Source: Ensifer adhaerens | Lineage (GTDB): Bacteria > Pseudomonadota > Alphaproteobacteria > Rhizobiales > Rhizobiaceae | NCBI RefSeq assembly: GCF_020035535.1 | Contig: NZ_CP083350.1 | Span: 3,048,501-3,112,500 of the forward strand | DNA length: 64,000 nt | Direction of reading: 5' to 3' | Shown here: positions 26,862 through 36,141 of the stretch, piece after piece | How the letters are laid out: every line of letters begins with the position of its first letter | How positions within the stretch are numbered: the stretch's first letter is position 1 | Program-made: the position numbers and the translations under genes | Notes under the pieces: generated by a model | The model's database searches: none | The model's input: the letters and a program-made list of their open reading frames with translations, nothing else | Told to the model about the DNA's origin: nothing

Positions 26862-27974
26862 TCAGTTGCCCTCCGGCGCGATCGCCAATGCACCGGCAGG
26901 GCTAAGCGTGCCGCAGCGCCACAGCCGATAGGACTGCTGCGTATCCCAGTCGTAATAGTAGGCCGCATCCAACCGTTTCGCCTTGGCGAACTCGGAAAAG
27001 ACGGTTCGCATGGCGGTCATCGCTCCCTCGCGCTGCCGATCGTCAACGGGGCAGCTACGCGCTGTGTTGGCAATCCCCCACTCCGTCACCCAGCATGGCC
27101 GACCGCTCGCCGAAGGCTTGCAAAAATCGAGGAGCCTCGTGACGATGGGCTTAATTGCTTCCGGATCTTTGCGGGCGGGATAGATGTGGATGCCGTAGGC
27201 ATCGACAAGCTCGTCCATTCCTCGGGCGCGCAGAAGCGCTATAACCTCAGCCGGATCGAGCCGTTCCATGCCTTGCCTGTCCGCCTCCTTGGCACCCATG
27301 TCGGAGAGCCCGGCGGAGACGATGGCGGCGCTACTGCTGCTCGCACTTTTGCGCATTTCGTCACGGGTGATCTTGAGCGCCTTGATGTAGCGATCCAGGC
27401 CCTCTTCGAATGCGGCACGATCTTTGAGATCGGCAACGGTTCGCGGCGTCTGCAGGCCGGGCTTCCGATAGACCGCAAGGTCGCCATTGTAACCGGCAAG
27501 GTTGATCTCGTTTCCAGGCTCGACCGCATCGAGACGAACACCAAGGGCATCCAACCGCGCGAGCGCATCGCGAAGGCCCAGGCGATATCGGTCGAGATCC
27601 AGATCCGACAGGCGATTGATATCCCAGATGCGCTCCTGGCCGCTCCTGGGCCGTACCGCATCGCCGTAGTAGCTTTTGTTCGAAAGCTGGATTTCGAGCA
27701 GGATGTGCAATCCCAACCGGCTCGCGATGCCGACCGCCTCGATGCTCTTGTCGACCGGCCGCGACAGAGAAAGGCGCACGTGCGTGACGCCACTATCAGC
27801 GATCTCCTTCAGCACCCGCTCCTGGTCGGCACGGTCGAGCCAGGCGAGATTGAGCCGATTGACCCCATAGCGCGCCGCAGCGCCGTCCTCGGCCAACACT
27901 GGCGGGGCACAGGCGATCACCACCAGGGAAAGCCAGGCGGCAAGGAGCTGCGCCCTTGGCGCTGCTCTCGTCAT
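26862..27974 (-). CDS. wgaF: Secreted glycoside-hydrolase-fold protein (wgaF position)
   Basis: 370 residues with an N-terminal signal peptide (LLAAWLSLVVIACAPPVLA, cleavage near 28). The mature part reads as a TIM-barrel glycosidase: YGVNRLNLAWLD, GVTHVRLSLSRPVD, a probable acid/base region AVEPGNEINLAG (N-E pair typical of clan GH-A) near 152 and WVTEWGIANTA near 312 supplying the nucleophile Glu. It ends the leftward wga operon, 7 bp after wgaE. In S. meliloti this slot is wgaF (expA6). Role is probably trimming or handling of galactoglucan; the symbol rests on position only. Confidence 0.7.
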   Translation of the reverse strand: MTRAAPRAQLLAAWLSLVVIACAPPVLAEDGAAARYGVNRLNLAWLDRADQERVLKEIADSGVTHVRLSLSRPVDKSIEAVGIASRLGLHILLEIQLSNKSYYGDAVRPRSGQERIWDINRLSDLDLDRYRLGLRDALARLDALGVRLDAVEPGNEINLAGYNGDLAVYRKPGLQTPRTVADLKDRAAFEEGLDRYIKALKITRDEMRKSASSSSAAIVSAGLSDMGAKEADRQGMERLDPAEVIALLRARGMDELVDAYGIHIYPARKDPEAIKPIVTRLLDFCKPSASGRPCWVTEWGIANTARSCPVDDRQREGAMTAMRTVFSEFAKAKRLDAAYYYDWDTQQSYRLWRCGTLSPAGALAIAPEGN

Positions 27975-27981
27975 ATGGCGA

Positions 27982-29154
27982 TTAAATGCCAACCTGTTTG
28001 AGCGCACTTTGGAAGTTCGCCTCGCAGGCCGAATACCGCTCGGTGACAGCCTGCACATCGATCTTGGACAGGAAGTTGGCAAGGTGGGCGCGCTTATCGC
28101 CTTCGCGGTTCCACACGCCAGCCTCGATATAGGGAAAGCCGATGAATTCGAGCATCTCGCGCATGCGGTCGTCGACGGCGATCATCAGCGACGGCGTACC
28201 CGCCTGCATGCCGATGACGCAACCGTGGAAGCGCCGCCCGATGCAGAGGTCCCTCGACGACGACCAAGCGCGCCACTGGTTGGTGTCGAAGAACACCATG
28301 AGCTCGTTCTCTCGCTGCCATTTCTCCTGGTGCTTGTACTCGGTCTTGCCGGTGATGCGTCCGCTCGATCGGTCGTAGACCGGGGCGTTGTCGTCGACGG
28401 GAAGCGTAAGGTTGTAGGCGACGATCTCGTCCTGGATGACGTAGCTTGCGACGCTATCGGGCTTCAGCAGCGCGTGGGCATCGACGATCGTGTCGGCCAC
28501 GCTGCCGAGATAACCGCCGAGAGCAAGCTTCTGCGCCGATGCGAGATCCGCATTGGCAAGCGACGTCAGCGAGCGTCGCATCTCGTTCGGTGCGAAGAAG
28601 AGCGACGGGCAGCCGGTCGGCTTGACGAACTTCATGCCCTCGGCCCTCAGGAACTCCGCGGTGAAATAGCCGCGGGTCAGGAAGAAGCTCTCTTTCTGCT
28701 TCAACACCTCGAGGAACCGCAAAGTACCGGCCGGCAGGTTCTCCTTGAGCCCTTCACGTTTCTGGATGCCGATACCCATCACCAGCACCGGCATTTTCAG
28801 TTTCTCGAAGACATCGGCCTCGAGATCGGCCGAATAGCCCGGGCGCAGCAGGTTCGCCGAGGCGAACACGCACATGTCGAATTCCTTGTTCAGGGCTTCG
28901 TAGACGTCGTTGGCTCCACGGCTGTTGACCAGGTGCCAGAACGGTACATAGGTCACGTCATGGCCGCGCAGGGCGTAGGCTGCGCCCTCGCCGATCAGGT
29001 AGTTGCCGGTGTTGGCGATCTTTTTGACCTGATCAACCAGTTCCTTCTTGCTTCGGATATCGTCGAAGTAGGGCTTGTGATGGACCGTCGCACCGGAAAC
29101 GCGCGCGACGGTACGCTGGAGATAAGAAGGAATTCCGGTGAGCAGGATACGCAT
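27982..29154 (-). CDS. wgaE: Polysaccharide pyruvyltransferase-family protein 1
   Basis: 390-residue protein of the polysaccharide pyruvyl transferase superfamily. Seen: MRILLTGIPSYLQRTVARVS, NTGNYLIGEGAAYALRG, PVLVMGIGIQKREGL, FFLTRGYFTAEFLRAEG, the GCPSLFF segment and C-terminal GRRFHGCVIGMQAGTPSLMI, the R-x-H-G motif that marks the family. Galactoglucan carries 4,6-pyruvate ketals, so a pyruvylating enzyme is expected here. I start at the ATG at 29154, dropping 28 residues of unconserved upstream frame. It is 45-50 percent similar by eye to the next gene. Confidence 0.82.
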   Translation of the reverse strand: MRILLTGIPSYLQRTVARVSGATVHHKPYFDDIRSKKELVDQVKKIANTGNYLIGEGAAYALRGHDVTYVPFWHLVNSRGANDVYEALNKEFDMCVFASANLLRPGYSADLEADVFEKLKMPVLVMGIGIQKREGLKENLPAGTLRFLEVLKQKESFFLTRGYFTAEFLRAEGMKFVKPTGCPSLFFAPNEMRRSLTSLANADLASAQKLALGGYLGSVADTIVDAHALLKPDSVASYVIQDEIVAYNLTLPVDDNAPVYDRSSGRITGKTEYKHQEKWQRENELMVFFDTNQWRAWSSSRDLCIGRRFHGCVIGMQAGTPSLMIAVDDRMREMLEFIGFPYIEAGVWNREGDKRAHLANFLSKIDVQAVTERYSACEANFQSALKQVGI

Positions 29155-29308
29155 CGATACACCTGATTTGTGGGCTGGCCGACATTGTTGACGAAGGACG
29201 AGAGCGGCATGAGGAGACGTATGTGCAGTCTTCCCCATCCCGCCCGAAATTTATGAAACCGGTCGCATGCATGCCCCGGGTCGAACGTACCCGAGGCATG
29301 CATGCGAT

Positions 29309-30487
29309 TTACTGGCCGATGCCGATCTCGCGCAGCACCGTTCGGAAATTGCGTTCGCGGTCGGAGTAGCGGTCAACCAGTTCGGACGCGTTCAGGCCGG
29401 CCAGATGCTCGGCAACGAATTGCGCGCGGTTCTCCGCCTTTTCGAGATCCTGGACGTCGACGGCCGGCAGGCCGGTAAAGCCCAGCATTTCGCGCATGCG
29501 ATCGTCGACCGCCACCATCAGGCTCGGCACACCAGCCTGCATGGCGATGATCGAACCGTGGAACCGCCGGCCGAAGTTGAAGTCCATGTGCGAGGCCCAG
29601 GCGCGCCACTGGTTGGTATCGAAGAAGGTGCGCACATCGAACGGCACCTTCTGTCGGTCTGCGCCCGGGAAAGTCAGATCGCCGAGCATTTTGCCAGAGC
29701 AGGAGTCGAAGACCCTGCCGTCGGCATCCGGCTCGACTTTCATGTCGAAATGCAGGAACTCGTCCTGAATGACATATTGCGGCTTCGCGCCTTCGGGGTT
29801 CAACGCAAGAGCATCAACGATGCAGTCGTGATTGGCGCCGAGATAGCCCGAGAAGATCGTCTTTGCCTGGCCGATCTTGACGTTAGGGAGCTTGCGCATC
29901 GACGCACGCATGTTGTTCGGCGCGAAGTAGACCGATGGGCAACCGGTCGGTCGTACAAACTTGAAGCCCTGGTCCTTCAGATAGCCGGCCGTCTCATAAC
30001 CGCGGGTCAGGAAATAATGTTCGCGGTCCTTGAGCACATCGAGCAGCCGCTTCGTTCCCTCCGGCAGGCCGGTTTCCAGATCCTTGCGGTTCTGGTGGCC
30101 GATGCCGAGCATCACGATCGGCATGTTGAGCTTGCTCAGGACATCAGCCTCCGCATCCGCAGAGAGTCCCTTGCGCAGGAGGTTCGCGCAGGTGAAGACG
30201 CAGATATCGAAGTTGTTGTTGAACTCTTCGAAACCGGTGCCGTTCTTGTGGCAATTGTAGAGGTGCCAGAACGGAATCTGCTTGGCATGGGGGGCAATGG
30301 CGCGCAGCGCCCCCTCACCGATCAGATAGTTTCCGGTATTGCTGATATTGCGAAGCTCCTGAAGAAACTCGTCCTTCGATTCGGGCTGCTTTTGCCGTTC
30401 CGAATAGGAAACCGACAGGCCATTCGCGCCATTGGCGAGGCGCGTGTAATGACCAGGAATTCCCGTCAGGAGGATTCTTGGACGCAT
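29309..30487 (-). CDS. wgaD: Polysaccharide pyruvyltransferase-family protein 2
   Basis: 392-residue paralogue of wgaE: MRPRILLTGIPGHYTRLANG, NTGNYLIGEGALRAI, PIVMLGIGHQNRKDLETG, YFLTRGYETAGYLKDQGFKF, PTGCPSVYFAPNNM and the R-R-F-H-G motif followed by SIIAMQAGVPSLMVAVDDRM. AGAAGGGA precedes the ATG at 30487. The two paralogues are consecutive in the leftward operon, so either both pyruvylate different positions or one has another role. Position corresponds to wgaD (expA4) of S. meliloti. Transferase family is clear; the exact acceptor is inferred. Confidence 0.82.
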   Translation of the reverse strand: MRPRILLTGIPGHYTRLANGANGLSVSYSERQKQPESKDEFLQELRNISNTGNYLIGEGALRAIAPHAKQIPFWHLYNCHKNGTGFEEFNNNFDICVFTCANLLRKGLSADAEADVLSKLNMPIVMLGIGHQNRKDLETGLPEGTKRLLDVLKDREHYFLTRGYETAGYLKDQGFKFVRPTGCPSVYFAPNNMRASMRKLPNVKIGQAKTIFSGYLGANHDCIVDALALNPEGAKPQYVIQDEFLHFDMKVEPDADGRVFDSCSGKMLGDLTFPGADRQKVPFDVRTFFDTNQWRAWASHMDFNFGRRFHGSIIAMQAGVPSLMVAVDDRMREMLGFTGLPAVDVQDLEKAENRAQFVAEHLAGLNASELVDRYSDRERNFRTVLREIGIGQ

Positions 30488-30525
30488 GCGTATGTCCCTT
30501 CTAGTTGAAAAGTCGCCCGGCGCGC

Positions 30526-33207
30526 TCAAACTGCTGCTGCAACGCCGGTATTGGATGCTTCACGCGCACGAATGACCTTGGCGCGCGAAAGAGATGAGTT
30601 GCTCACGGAGGTGTCGCACCAACCAAGGAACTCCGCGAAAGAGTTGGGCCAGGCGCGGCGCGCCGCAGTCCTGAGGCAGCCTTCCATGATGGGAGCGAGC
30701 AGGTTCCGGTCACGAGCAACCTCGGCGATCGCCTTGACCATATCCCGCACGACTTGAGGGTCGGATGGCGCGCAGATCAGGATTCCGTCTTCGCGATCAA
30801 CGATAAGCTCGTCGACTGCCCCGACTGCCGTCGCAATAGGGACACAGCCAAGCTGCTGCGCTTCCGCGATCATCAACGGCGCACCTTCCCAGCGTGACGG
30901 CATGACCAACACGTCGGCCCAGCCGAGCGCCTTGATCAGATCCCGGCTGGCAAAGACAGGCGGACGCACGTCCACACCAAGCTCCTTGAGCCGATCCGTC
31001 CAGGAGAAGCTGGCGTCGGCCAGGATCTCGCCACCAATCGCCCGGGCGTCAAACGGCACATGCGCCGCGCGCAGTTCCGAGATCGTCGCGGCGAGCCGGT
31101 CAATGCCCTTCTGCTGGTCGAGGCGGCCCATGTAGAGGATCCTCAACCGATCGTCCTTGCGCTCGATCCGCCGCACCTGGAGCACTTCCGCAAGCACCTT
31201 GGGCGGCACGGAGAAACTCGCACCGTTCGGAACCGCGAAGATTTTCTCAAGCGGCACGCCGAAGCTGTGCAGATAGAACTTGAGCTGCTCGGAGCAGGTC
31301 AGGAAGGCATCGTAGCAATGCTCATGCGCAATCGCGGCGAAAGGCTGGCCGGCCGGGCGCTTGAACGGCGTGTTGTCAACGACGTGCAGATAGCAGGCCG
31401 TGCGCGTCCCTTCGGAACGCAGGCGCGCGATCAGCGGGTGCATCGCCATGACGTGGTTGTTGATGACGAGATCGAAGCCCGAAAGCTGGCCCTTCAACGC
31501 GCCCCAGTCGACCTCGTGATGTTCGGCAATGAAGTCCTGTCCGAGGAACGAGCCGGAGCCGCCCCAGGCAGGAATACCCTGATCCCAGAAATGAACGTAG
31601 TCGAAGCTCGCATCGAATTCGTCGATCACATCCATCCGGCTGGTGCCGAGCGCGAACAGGTGCGTCTCATAGCCGGCGGCGCGCAGTTCGCGGGACGCGG
31701 CATAGATAACTTTTTCCGCGCCGCCGAAGGAGGCATTCGGCACCAGTAGTGCTGCCGTCTTCTTTCCGGCCTCGCTGTGCCCGAGAGGCAGTACAGGCGA
31801 GCCACCGATTTCGGTGCGCAAGGCTTTATGCAGATCGGAATAGGGCATCAGCCGTGGCGGGCGCCAGGTCCAGCGGCGACCGGCGGTTCGGCGCAGCGGG
31901 CTCGTGGCGATCGCGTTGACGCAGTTGATCATGACCTGCTGCGGTGTGATGAGTGTCCGGCGCGGCAGGGCTCTTGGGAACGGGAACCGCACATTGAGGA
32001 CCGCCGACGTCGGCCAGACCTGCTGGCTGCCGATCGAGGCGAACCAGTCGAGCGCGTTGTTGCGAATGACGTCGCGCAAAAGCGCCGTCGATATGAAGAT
32101 GAGGTCCGGCTGTCCGACGTGCTCGGCCCCAGCATCGAGGAACGTCGGCTCGATCTTGCGCTGCGTGGCGTCGTTGCCGAGGTGGACGAATACGACGTTG
32201 GCCTTTTCGCTCAATCGCTCAAGATGGCAAAGCACGTTCGGCAGCATGCGCGAGCGCAAGAGCAGGTCGATTGTCGCCCCGCTTCCTGCCATCACGAACG
32301 GCGGGAAGTGCACATTGTCCGGCTCGCCGGCATTTGCCCAGAAGGCTGGAATGATGTCGTCGAGGCGCAGCCGCTTCGGTTGCTTGGTCGGGTCTGTGAA
32401 GAACGAGATCGCCGCGTCTTCGGTACGAGCGAAGAGATAGCGCGGGCATTCCTCGTGTTCGAAGTCGACGAGCATCGGTCGCTGGAAAAGAGCCCGGTGA
32501 CGCTTCCTGAGGAAGCTTACGGATGTCGCGCGGTCGCGGTTTGCTTCCTTGAACCGGCTTTCCGCCCGAAGGCGGTATTCGAACGTCGTCTCGTGGCAAG
32601 GCGTGCCGACGAAGCCATGTTCGACGCAGGAAAGCCAGAATTCCCAGTCCTCGAAACCGTTCTGCCGGTCGTCGTTGAAACGAATGCCCTCCCGGAAGAC
32701 GTCGATCGAGATCATCGAGCCGGTATCGCAGATGTTGTCGGTAATGCAGTGAACCAACCTGGAATAGTGGTTTCCGTAGTGCGCCCGCCAGCTCACGGAG
32801 AAGGTGTCGATATTGGTGTAGACCCAGCCCGCGCCGCTCTCACGCAACTGCCGGTAAAGGGTCTCGATGGTGCCCGGCAGAACGCGATTGTCGGCGTCGA
32901 GAAAATAGACGGCCTTCGCTTCGGCCAGGTTTTCGAGCACGTAGTCGATGGCGCGGTTGCGTGCGCCACCAGGCCCCGCATTGCGACCGAAGACCACATG
33001 AATGTCGGGATGGGCCGCAGAAAACAACAGTAGCTGATCGAAGGTTTCGTGCCGCGGATCGCCGTCGACGGAGACGACAATGGCGATCCGGCAATCTGAA
33101 AGCGTCGAGGCCAATGCGGACTCGATTGCTTCGAGCGCCAGCGCCGCGTGCCCATAGAGCGGCATGGTTATCGCAATGAGGTCGTGTGGATCGCTGCTAC
33201 TTGACAT
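30526..33207 (-). CDS. wgaB: Bifunctional GT2-GT4 glycosyltransferase
   Basis: 893 residues with two glycosyltransferase domains. N-terminal GT2: LIAITMPLYGHAALALEAIE, NAGPGGARNRAIDYV, D-A-D metal site in FLDADNRV (97-104) and the EDWEFW base region near 190. A middle part (about 250-450) matches no fold I recognise. C-terminal GT4: LLVPNASFGGAEKVIYAASR near 480, DLVINNHVMAMHP, LRILYMGRLDQQKGIDRLAA near 680 and MPSRWEGAPLMIAEAQQLGC near 785 with the donor-binding E. A single chain could add alternating sugars, which would suit the Glc-Gal repeat of galactoglucan. Overlaps wgaA by 11 bp. Confidence 0.86.
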   Translation of the reverse strand: MSSSSDPHDLIAITMPLYGHAALALEAIESALASTLSDCRIAIVVSVDGDPRHETFDQLLLFSAAHPDIHVVFGRNAGPGGARNRAIDYVLENLAEAKAVYFLDADNRVLPGTIETLYRQLRESGAGWVYTNIDTFSVSWRAHYGNHYSRLVHCITDNICDTGSMISIDVFREGIRFNDDRQNGFEDWEFWLSCVEHGFVGTPCHETTFEYRLRAESRFKEANRDRATSVSFLRKRHRALFQRPMLVDFEHEECPRYLFARTEDAAISFFTDPTKQPKRLRLDDIIPAFWANAGEPDNVHFPPFVMAGSGATIDLLLRSRMLPNVLCHLERLSEKANVVFVHLGNDATQRKIEPTFLDAGAEHVGQPDLIFISTALLRDVIRNNALDWFASIGSQQVWPTSAVLNVRFPFPRALPRRTLITPQQVMINCVNAIATSPLRRTAGRRWTWRPPRLMPYSDLHKALRTEIGGSPVLPLGHSEAGKKTAALLVPNASFGGAEKVIYAASRELRAAGYETHLFALGTSRMDVIDEFDASFDYVHFWDQGIPAWGGSGSFLGQDFIAEHHEVDWGALKGQLSGFDLVINNHVMAMHPLIARLRSEGTRTACYLHVVDNTPFKRPAGQPFAAIAHEHCYDAFLTCSEQLKFYLHSFGVPLEKIFAVPNGASFSVPPKVLAEVLQVRRIERKDDRLRILYMGRLDQQKGIDRLAATISELRAAHVPFDARAIGGEILADASFSWTDRLKELGVDVRPPVFASRDLIKALGWADVLVMPSRWEGAPLMIAEAQQLGCVPIATAVGAVDELIVDREDGILICAPSDPQVVRDMVKAIAEVARDRNLLAPIMEGCLRTAARRAWPNSFAEFLGWCDTSVSNSSLSRAKVIRAREASNTGVAAAV

Positions 33208-34678
33208 GAGACGCCCCCCCCGACTGCTTCACCATCCGGAAGCCCGACACCTTGAGCCAGGAAAAATCGACCGAGTCGGTCACGGCCCGGCTGAGGATCA
33301 TCAGATCCATGGGCTGACGTACCGGCTCGTCCAATTGGAAGTTGATGTTGATCGGTTGCTGGTTCGTGACCTCGCGCCAGCCGCTGAAGAAGGCCGAAGG
33401 CTTCACCGAGCCCTTGCGGGCAAGTTCGGCGACCTCCGAGCGTGGGTTCGAATTCGCGGGCGCAAGCAGGAAGCTGACGGCGGCCGGCGCCCCCTTTGGG
33501 TGATCGACGATAGCGCTTGCGGAAAACGATATGGTCCCCGGCTCGACCGCACGGCCGACGGCGCCGGCCGAGACACCGCTCGGTAGCGGATGGCAGACGA
33601 CGGCGTGTTCGTGCTCCAGGAAGCGTACCGTCTGAAACTCTGGAACGACCGGCGTGACGGAGACGTCAACGATTTGGCTGAGCAGATCCACCGACAGCCG
33701 GTAATCCTCGATGAAGTGGCCGTCGAGCAGTGCCGTCGGCGCGATCATGTTGGGCATGCGTGTCGGCTTGACGCCGGGAAGGCCCGTATAGATGCGGAAC
33801 GCGAGTGGACGCAGATCGAGATCGGCATGACGGGTTTCTGAGCGTGCCGTGTAGTGCTCGCTGGCAATGGGGTAGCCGAGCGAAAGTCCGATAGTTTCCG
33901 AGCCCGTCGTGGACACTCTCACCCGCAAGGTTCTCGCGCCGCCCCCACAGGTGCGCGGCAATGCAAAGAAGTTCCAGGTCGGGACCAGTTGCGAAAACGG
34001 CACGGCCCATTCGGCCACGCCTTCACCGCTTTCGACATAACTCAGGACGACGACCAGTTCGCCACCATCTCGCGGCACGGAATTGAAATGGAGCGCGATG
34101 CCTGCCACTCCGTGGCTGGAAACCGGCAGGAGTTGTTCGACGAAGGCATTGGCGATCAGGTGGCCGACTCCTTCGTCCTTTGGGTCGACATAGGGGTCGT
34201 GCGCAAAGACTTCGGTGACCGGCTCCCAGTTGCGTGCCTGAAATGCGTCTTCGAGCGCACGGTAGTTTTCGAGCAGCGTTTCACGCTCCCGGCGCAGCAG
34301 CGCAAGCTCAGAGGTGATTGCGCTTGAGAACCGCGCAAGGCGGCCGACACCGCCATCCACGAGCGCTTGAATGAGCGCTGCACTTTCTGTCGCAGTATGG
34401 ACGCTCAAGCGCTTGACCGGAAAATCCGGCACGGTGCCAAGCGCACGCAAGGACACGAGCTGCTCTGCAAGGTCCTCCTCTCCTTCTTTCGAGAAGGCAA
34501 CCCCGATCAGCGGGAATACATTTTCGAGAGTGGCCTGGGCCCGGTCGCCCTTGGGAAGAAAATGAACCAGGTGCTCGATACCACTACCGGCGACATCAGC
34601 CCTATCGTGATCCGATGCCACCACCAGCTTTCGCTTCGCCTGCGAATACCTCACGCCAGAAGACATCAACTCTTGCAC
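33197..34678 (-). CDS. wgaA: WgaA, conserved EPS II protein of unknown function
   Basis: 493 residues, no signal peptide or membrane helix. I do not recognise a catalytic motif. The N-terminal third is mixed with a short helical stretch (ELALLRRERETLLENYRALE near 125); the rest is beta-rich with aromatic strands (FFALPRTCGGGARTLRVRVS, FINFQ-type strands) and may be a lectin-like or jelly-roll module. The GTG at 34678 has GAAGGTGG upstream; an ATG at 34666 is the alternative. It is the first gene of the wga operon; position and size match wgaA (expA1) of S. meliloti. Confidence 0.75.
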   Translation of the reverse strand: MQELMSSGVRYSQAKRKLVVASDHDRADVAGSGIEHLVHFLPKGDRAQATLENVFPLIGVAFSKEGEEDLAEQLVSLRALGTVPDFPVKRLSVHTATESAALIQALVDGGVGRLARFSSAITSELALLRRERETLLENYRALEDAFQARNWEPVTEVFAHDPYVDPKDEGVGHLIANAFVEQLLPVSSHGVAGIALHFNSVPRDGGELVVVLSYVESGEGVAEWAVPFSQLVPTWNFFALPRTCGGGARTLRVRVSTTGSETIGLSLGYPIASEHYTARSETRHADLDLRPLAFRIYTGLPGVKPTRMPNMIAPTALLDGHFIEDYRLSVDLLSQIVDVSVTPVVPEFQTVRFLEHEHAVVCHPLPSGVSAGAVGRAVEPGTISFSASAIVDHPKGAPAAVSFLLAPANSNPRSEVAELARKGSVKPSAFFSGWREVTNQQPININFQLDEPVRQPMDLMILSRAVTDSVDFSWLKVSGFRMVKQSGGASHVK

Positions 34679-34715
34679 GCGCCACCTTCAAAAAATGAAC
34701 AACTTCCCTCTGAGG

Positions 34716-34752
34716 TTGAATTCGCCAAAACGAAATAAATCGGCGAATTCAA
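34716..34752. promoter_or_regulatory. 11-bp inverted repeat upstream of wgaA
   Basis: Perfect arms TTGAATTCGCC (34716-34726) and GGCGAATTCAA (34742-34752), 15-base A+T-rich spacer, ending 38 bp before the wgaA start. The spacing places it across the promoter or leader, so an operator for the wga operon is likely; an RNA hairpin in the leader is the other reading. Confidence 0.55.
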
Positions 34753-34820
34753 GCTTCTAAGAAAAGCATATCAAGGTTATTTGCAGTGCACAATAAGTGA
34801 TATTTGAGTTTCTCATGAAA

Positions 34821-34845
34821 TAATACTTCGGTTTTTGAAGTATTA
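34821..34845. terminator. A+T-rich hairpin at the wgcA stop
   Basis: Arms TAATACTTC (34821-34829) and GAAGTATTA (34837-34845), 7-base loop; the right arm contains the wgcA stop. Read leftward it ends in an A+T-rich tract, as a weak terminator would. The CTTC/GAAG core also matches the palindrome upstream of wggR, so it may instead be a WggR-type operator for wgaA. Confidence 0.5.
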
Positions 34846-36096
34846 TACAGATGCCACCAATGAAATATTGGGGGTAGAGGCGCCGCTTATTGCCTTATCG
34901 AGCAACGTCATCTGTCGCGCGATGCAGTCCCCCAACCGGAAGCGCTGCTCGATCGTCCGTCGAGCGGCCGCGCGCATCTCGGTATGCCTTTCCGGATGAC
35001 GGAGCGCTTCCGAAAGAGCCCCCGCCAGCGCATCCGTATCGAAGAAGGGCACGAGCACGCCGTTGCGACCGGAACTCACCACTTCCTGCATGGGGGCGGT
35101 ATCCGACCCAATGACAAGTGCGCCGCAAGCCATCGCCTCCAACACCGACCAGGAAAGCACGAAGGGATAGGTCAGGTAGATATGAGCCGCGGAAATCTGG
35201 AACAGTTGTCGCAACACGGCATGCGGCACGACGCCCGGGAACAGGAACCTGTCTGCCGGCACGTCCAGGGACTGAAGGAGGTGATCCTTCCAGGCGCCGC
35301 CGCCCGGCGGAGGCGCGCCGTAGCTGACGCCATCACCCCCGACAAACACGAAGAGCGCGCTGGGATGCTCCCGAGCGACTTTCGCAGCCGCTGCAAGCGC
35401 CTGTGGAAAGCCTCTATAGGGCTCGAGATCGCGCGCGACGAAAGTGACGATCGGCGGATCGCCGGCTCTCAACACCCGTCCATCAGGAAGCTTGAGCGAG
35501 GCCGACGCATCCGGACGGAAGACGCGCGTGTCGACACCCTCATGGCAAACCGCAATGCGACCGCGATGCTCGGTCGGATAGAGGCTTCGTTGCCAATGGG
35601 TGGGACTGATACCGCCATCCAATGCTTCCAGCGACAAGAGCTGCGCCATGTTGCGCAGGCGCAGCCGCTTTCGTGTATCCAGATCGGGTTGGTCGTCAGG
35701 GGCAAAACCAATGTCGGCCCCTTCGGCGCGATAGAAGAATTCACAATAGCCGAGTGCTGGAACCTCAGGCAGCACGTCCTTGGCGAACATCATGCTGCCC
35801 CAGCCGGTGTGCCCGACGATGACGTCGGGCACCTGGCCCTGCTTCGCCATCGCCTCGAAGGTCTCGGCCACCCGGTGACCAATCCGGACATGATGGTCCG
35901 GAACGCCCAAATGCCTTGCCATTTGCGCATTGGCCTGCGGCCCCGGTTCCGCCCTGTGGCGAATGACCCGCGTGGACGGAATCCGCTGATCCACGGTTTC
36001 CGTCACGAGGGTCACTTCATTTCCCGTCTGCGCCAGATGCGCCGCGAGAGCGGCGAACTGGCAGAACCCGCGCCGGTGTACAAATGCTACGTGCAT
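34843..36096 (-). CDS. wgcA: WgcA, GT4 glycosyltransferase
   Basis: 417-residue GT-B enzyme of family GT4. Seen: MHVAFVHRRGFCQFAALAAH, DVIVGHTGWGSMMFAKDVLP, YCEFFYRAEGADIGFAP, GRIAVCHEGVDTRVFRPD (the segment before the C-domain), PPIVTFVARDLEPYRGFPQA near 215 and LTYPFVLSWSVLEAMACGAL near 330 with the donor-binding E. Cytoplasmic; expected to transfer glucose or galactose during galactoglucan assembly. It lies between wggR and wgaA, as wgcA (expC) does in S. meliloti, with about 165 bp before wgaA and 45 bp after wggR. Confidence 0.88.
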   Translation of the reverse strand: MHVAFVHRRGFCQFAALAAHLAQTGNEVTLVTETVDQRIPSTRVIRHRAEPGPQANAQMARHLGVPDHHVRIGHRVAETFEAMAKQGQVPDVIVGHTGWGSMMFAKDVLPEVPALGYCEFFYRAEGADIGFAPDDQPDLDTRKRLRLRNMAQLLSLEALDGGISPTHWQRSLYPTEHRGRIAVCHEGVDTRVFRPDASASLKLPDGRVLRAGDPPIVTFVARDLEPYRGFPQALAAAAKVAREHPSALFVFVGGDGVSYGAPPPGGGAWKDHLLQSLDVPADRFLFPGVVPHAVLRQLFQISAAHIYLTYPFVLSWSVLEAMACGALVIGSDTAPMQEVVSSGRNGVLVPFFDTDALAGALSEALRHPERHTEMRAAARRTIEQRFRLGDCIARQMTLLDKAISGASTPNISLVASV

Positions 36097-36141
36097 GTTC
36101 CTAGCCTTTTACCGATGAAAGGACAGCGTTCGCGCCGCGGC

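Noticed and set aside
28009..29166. 385-codon plus-strand frame opposite the first pyruvyltransferase-family gene
   Set aside because: Antisense shadow; the minus strand has the R-x-H-G motif and a paralogue.
29267..30508. 413-codon plus-strand frame opposite the second pyruvyltransferase-family gene
   Set aside because: Same reason; mirrors the coding periodicity of the real gene.
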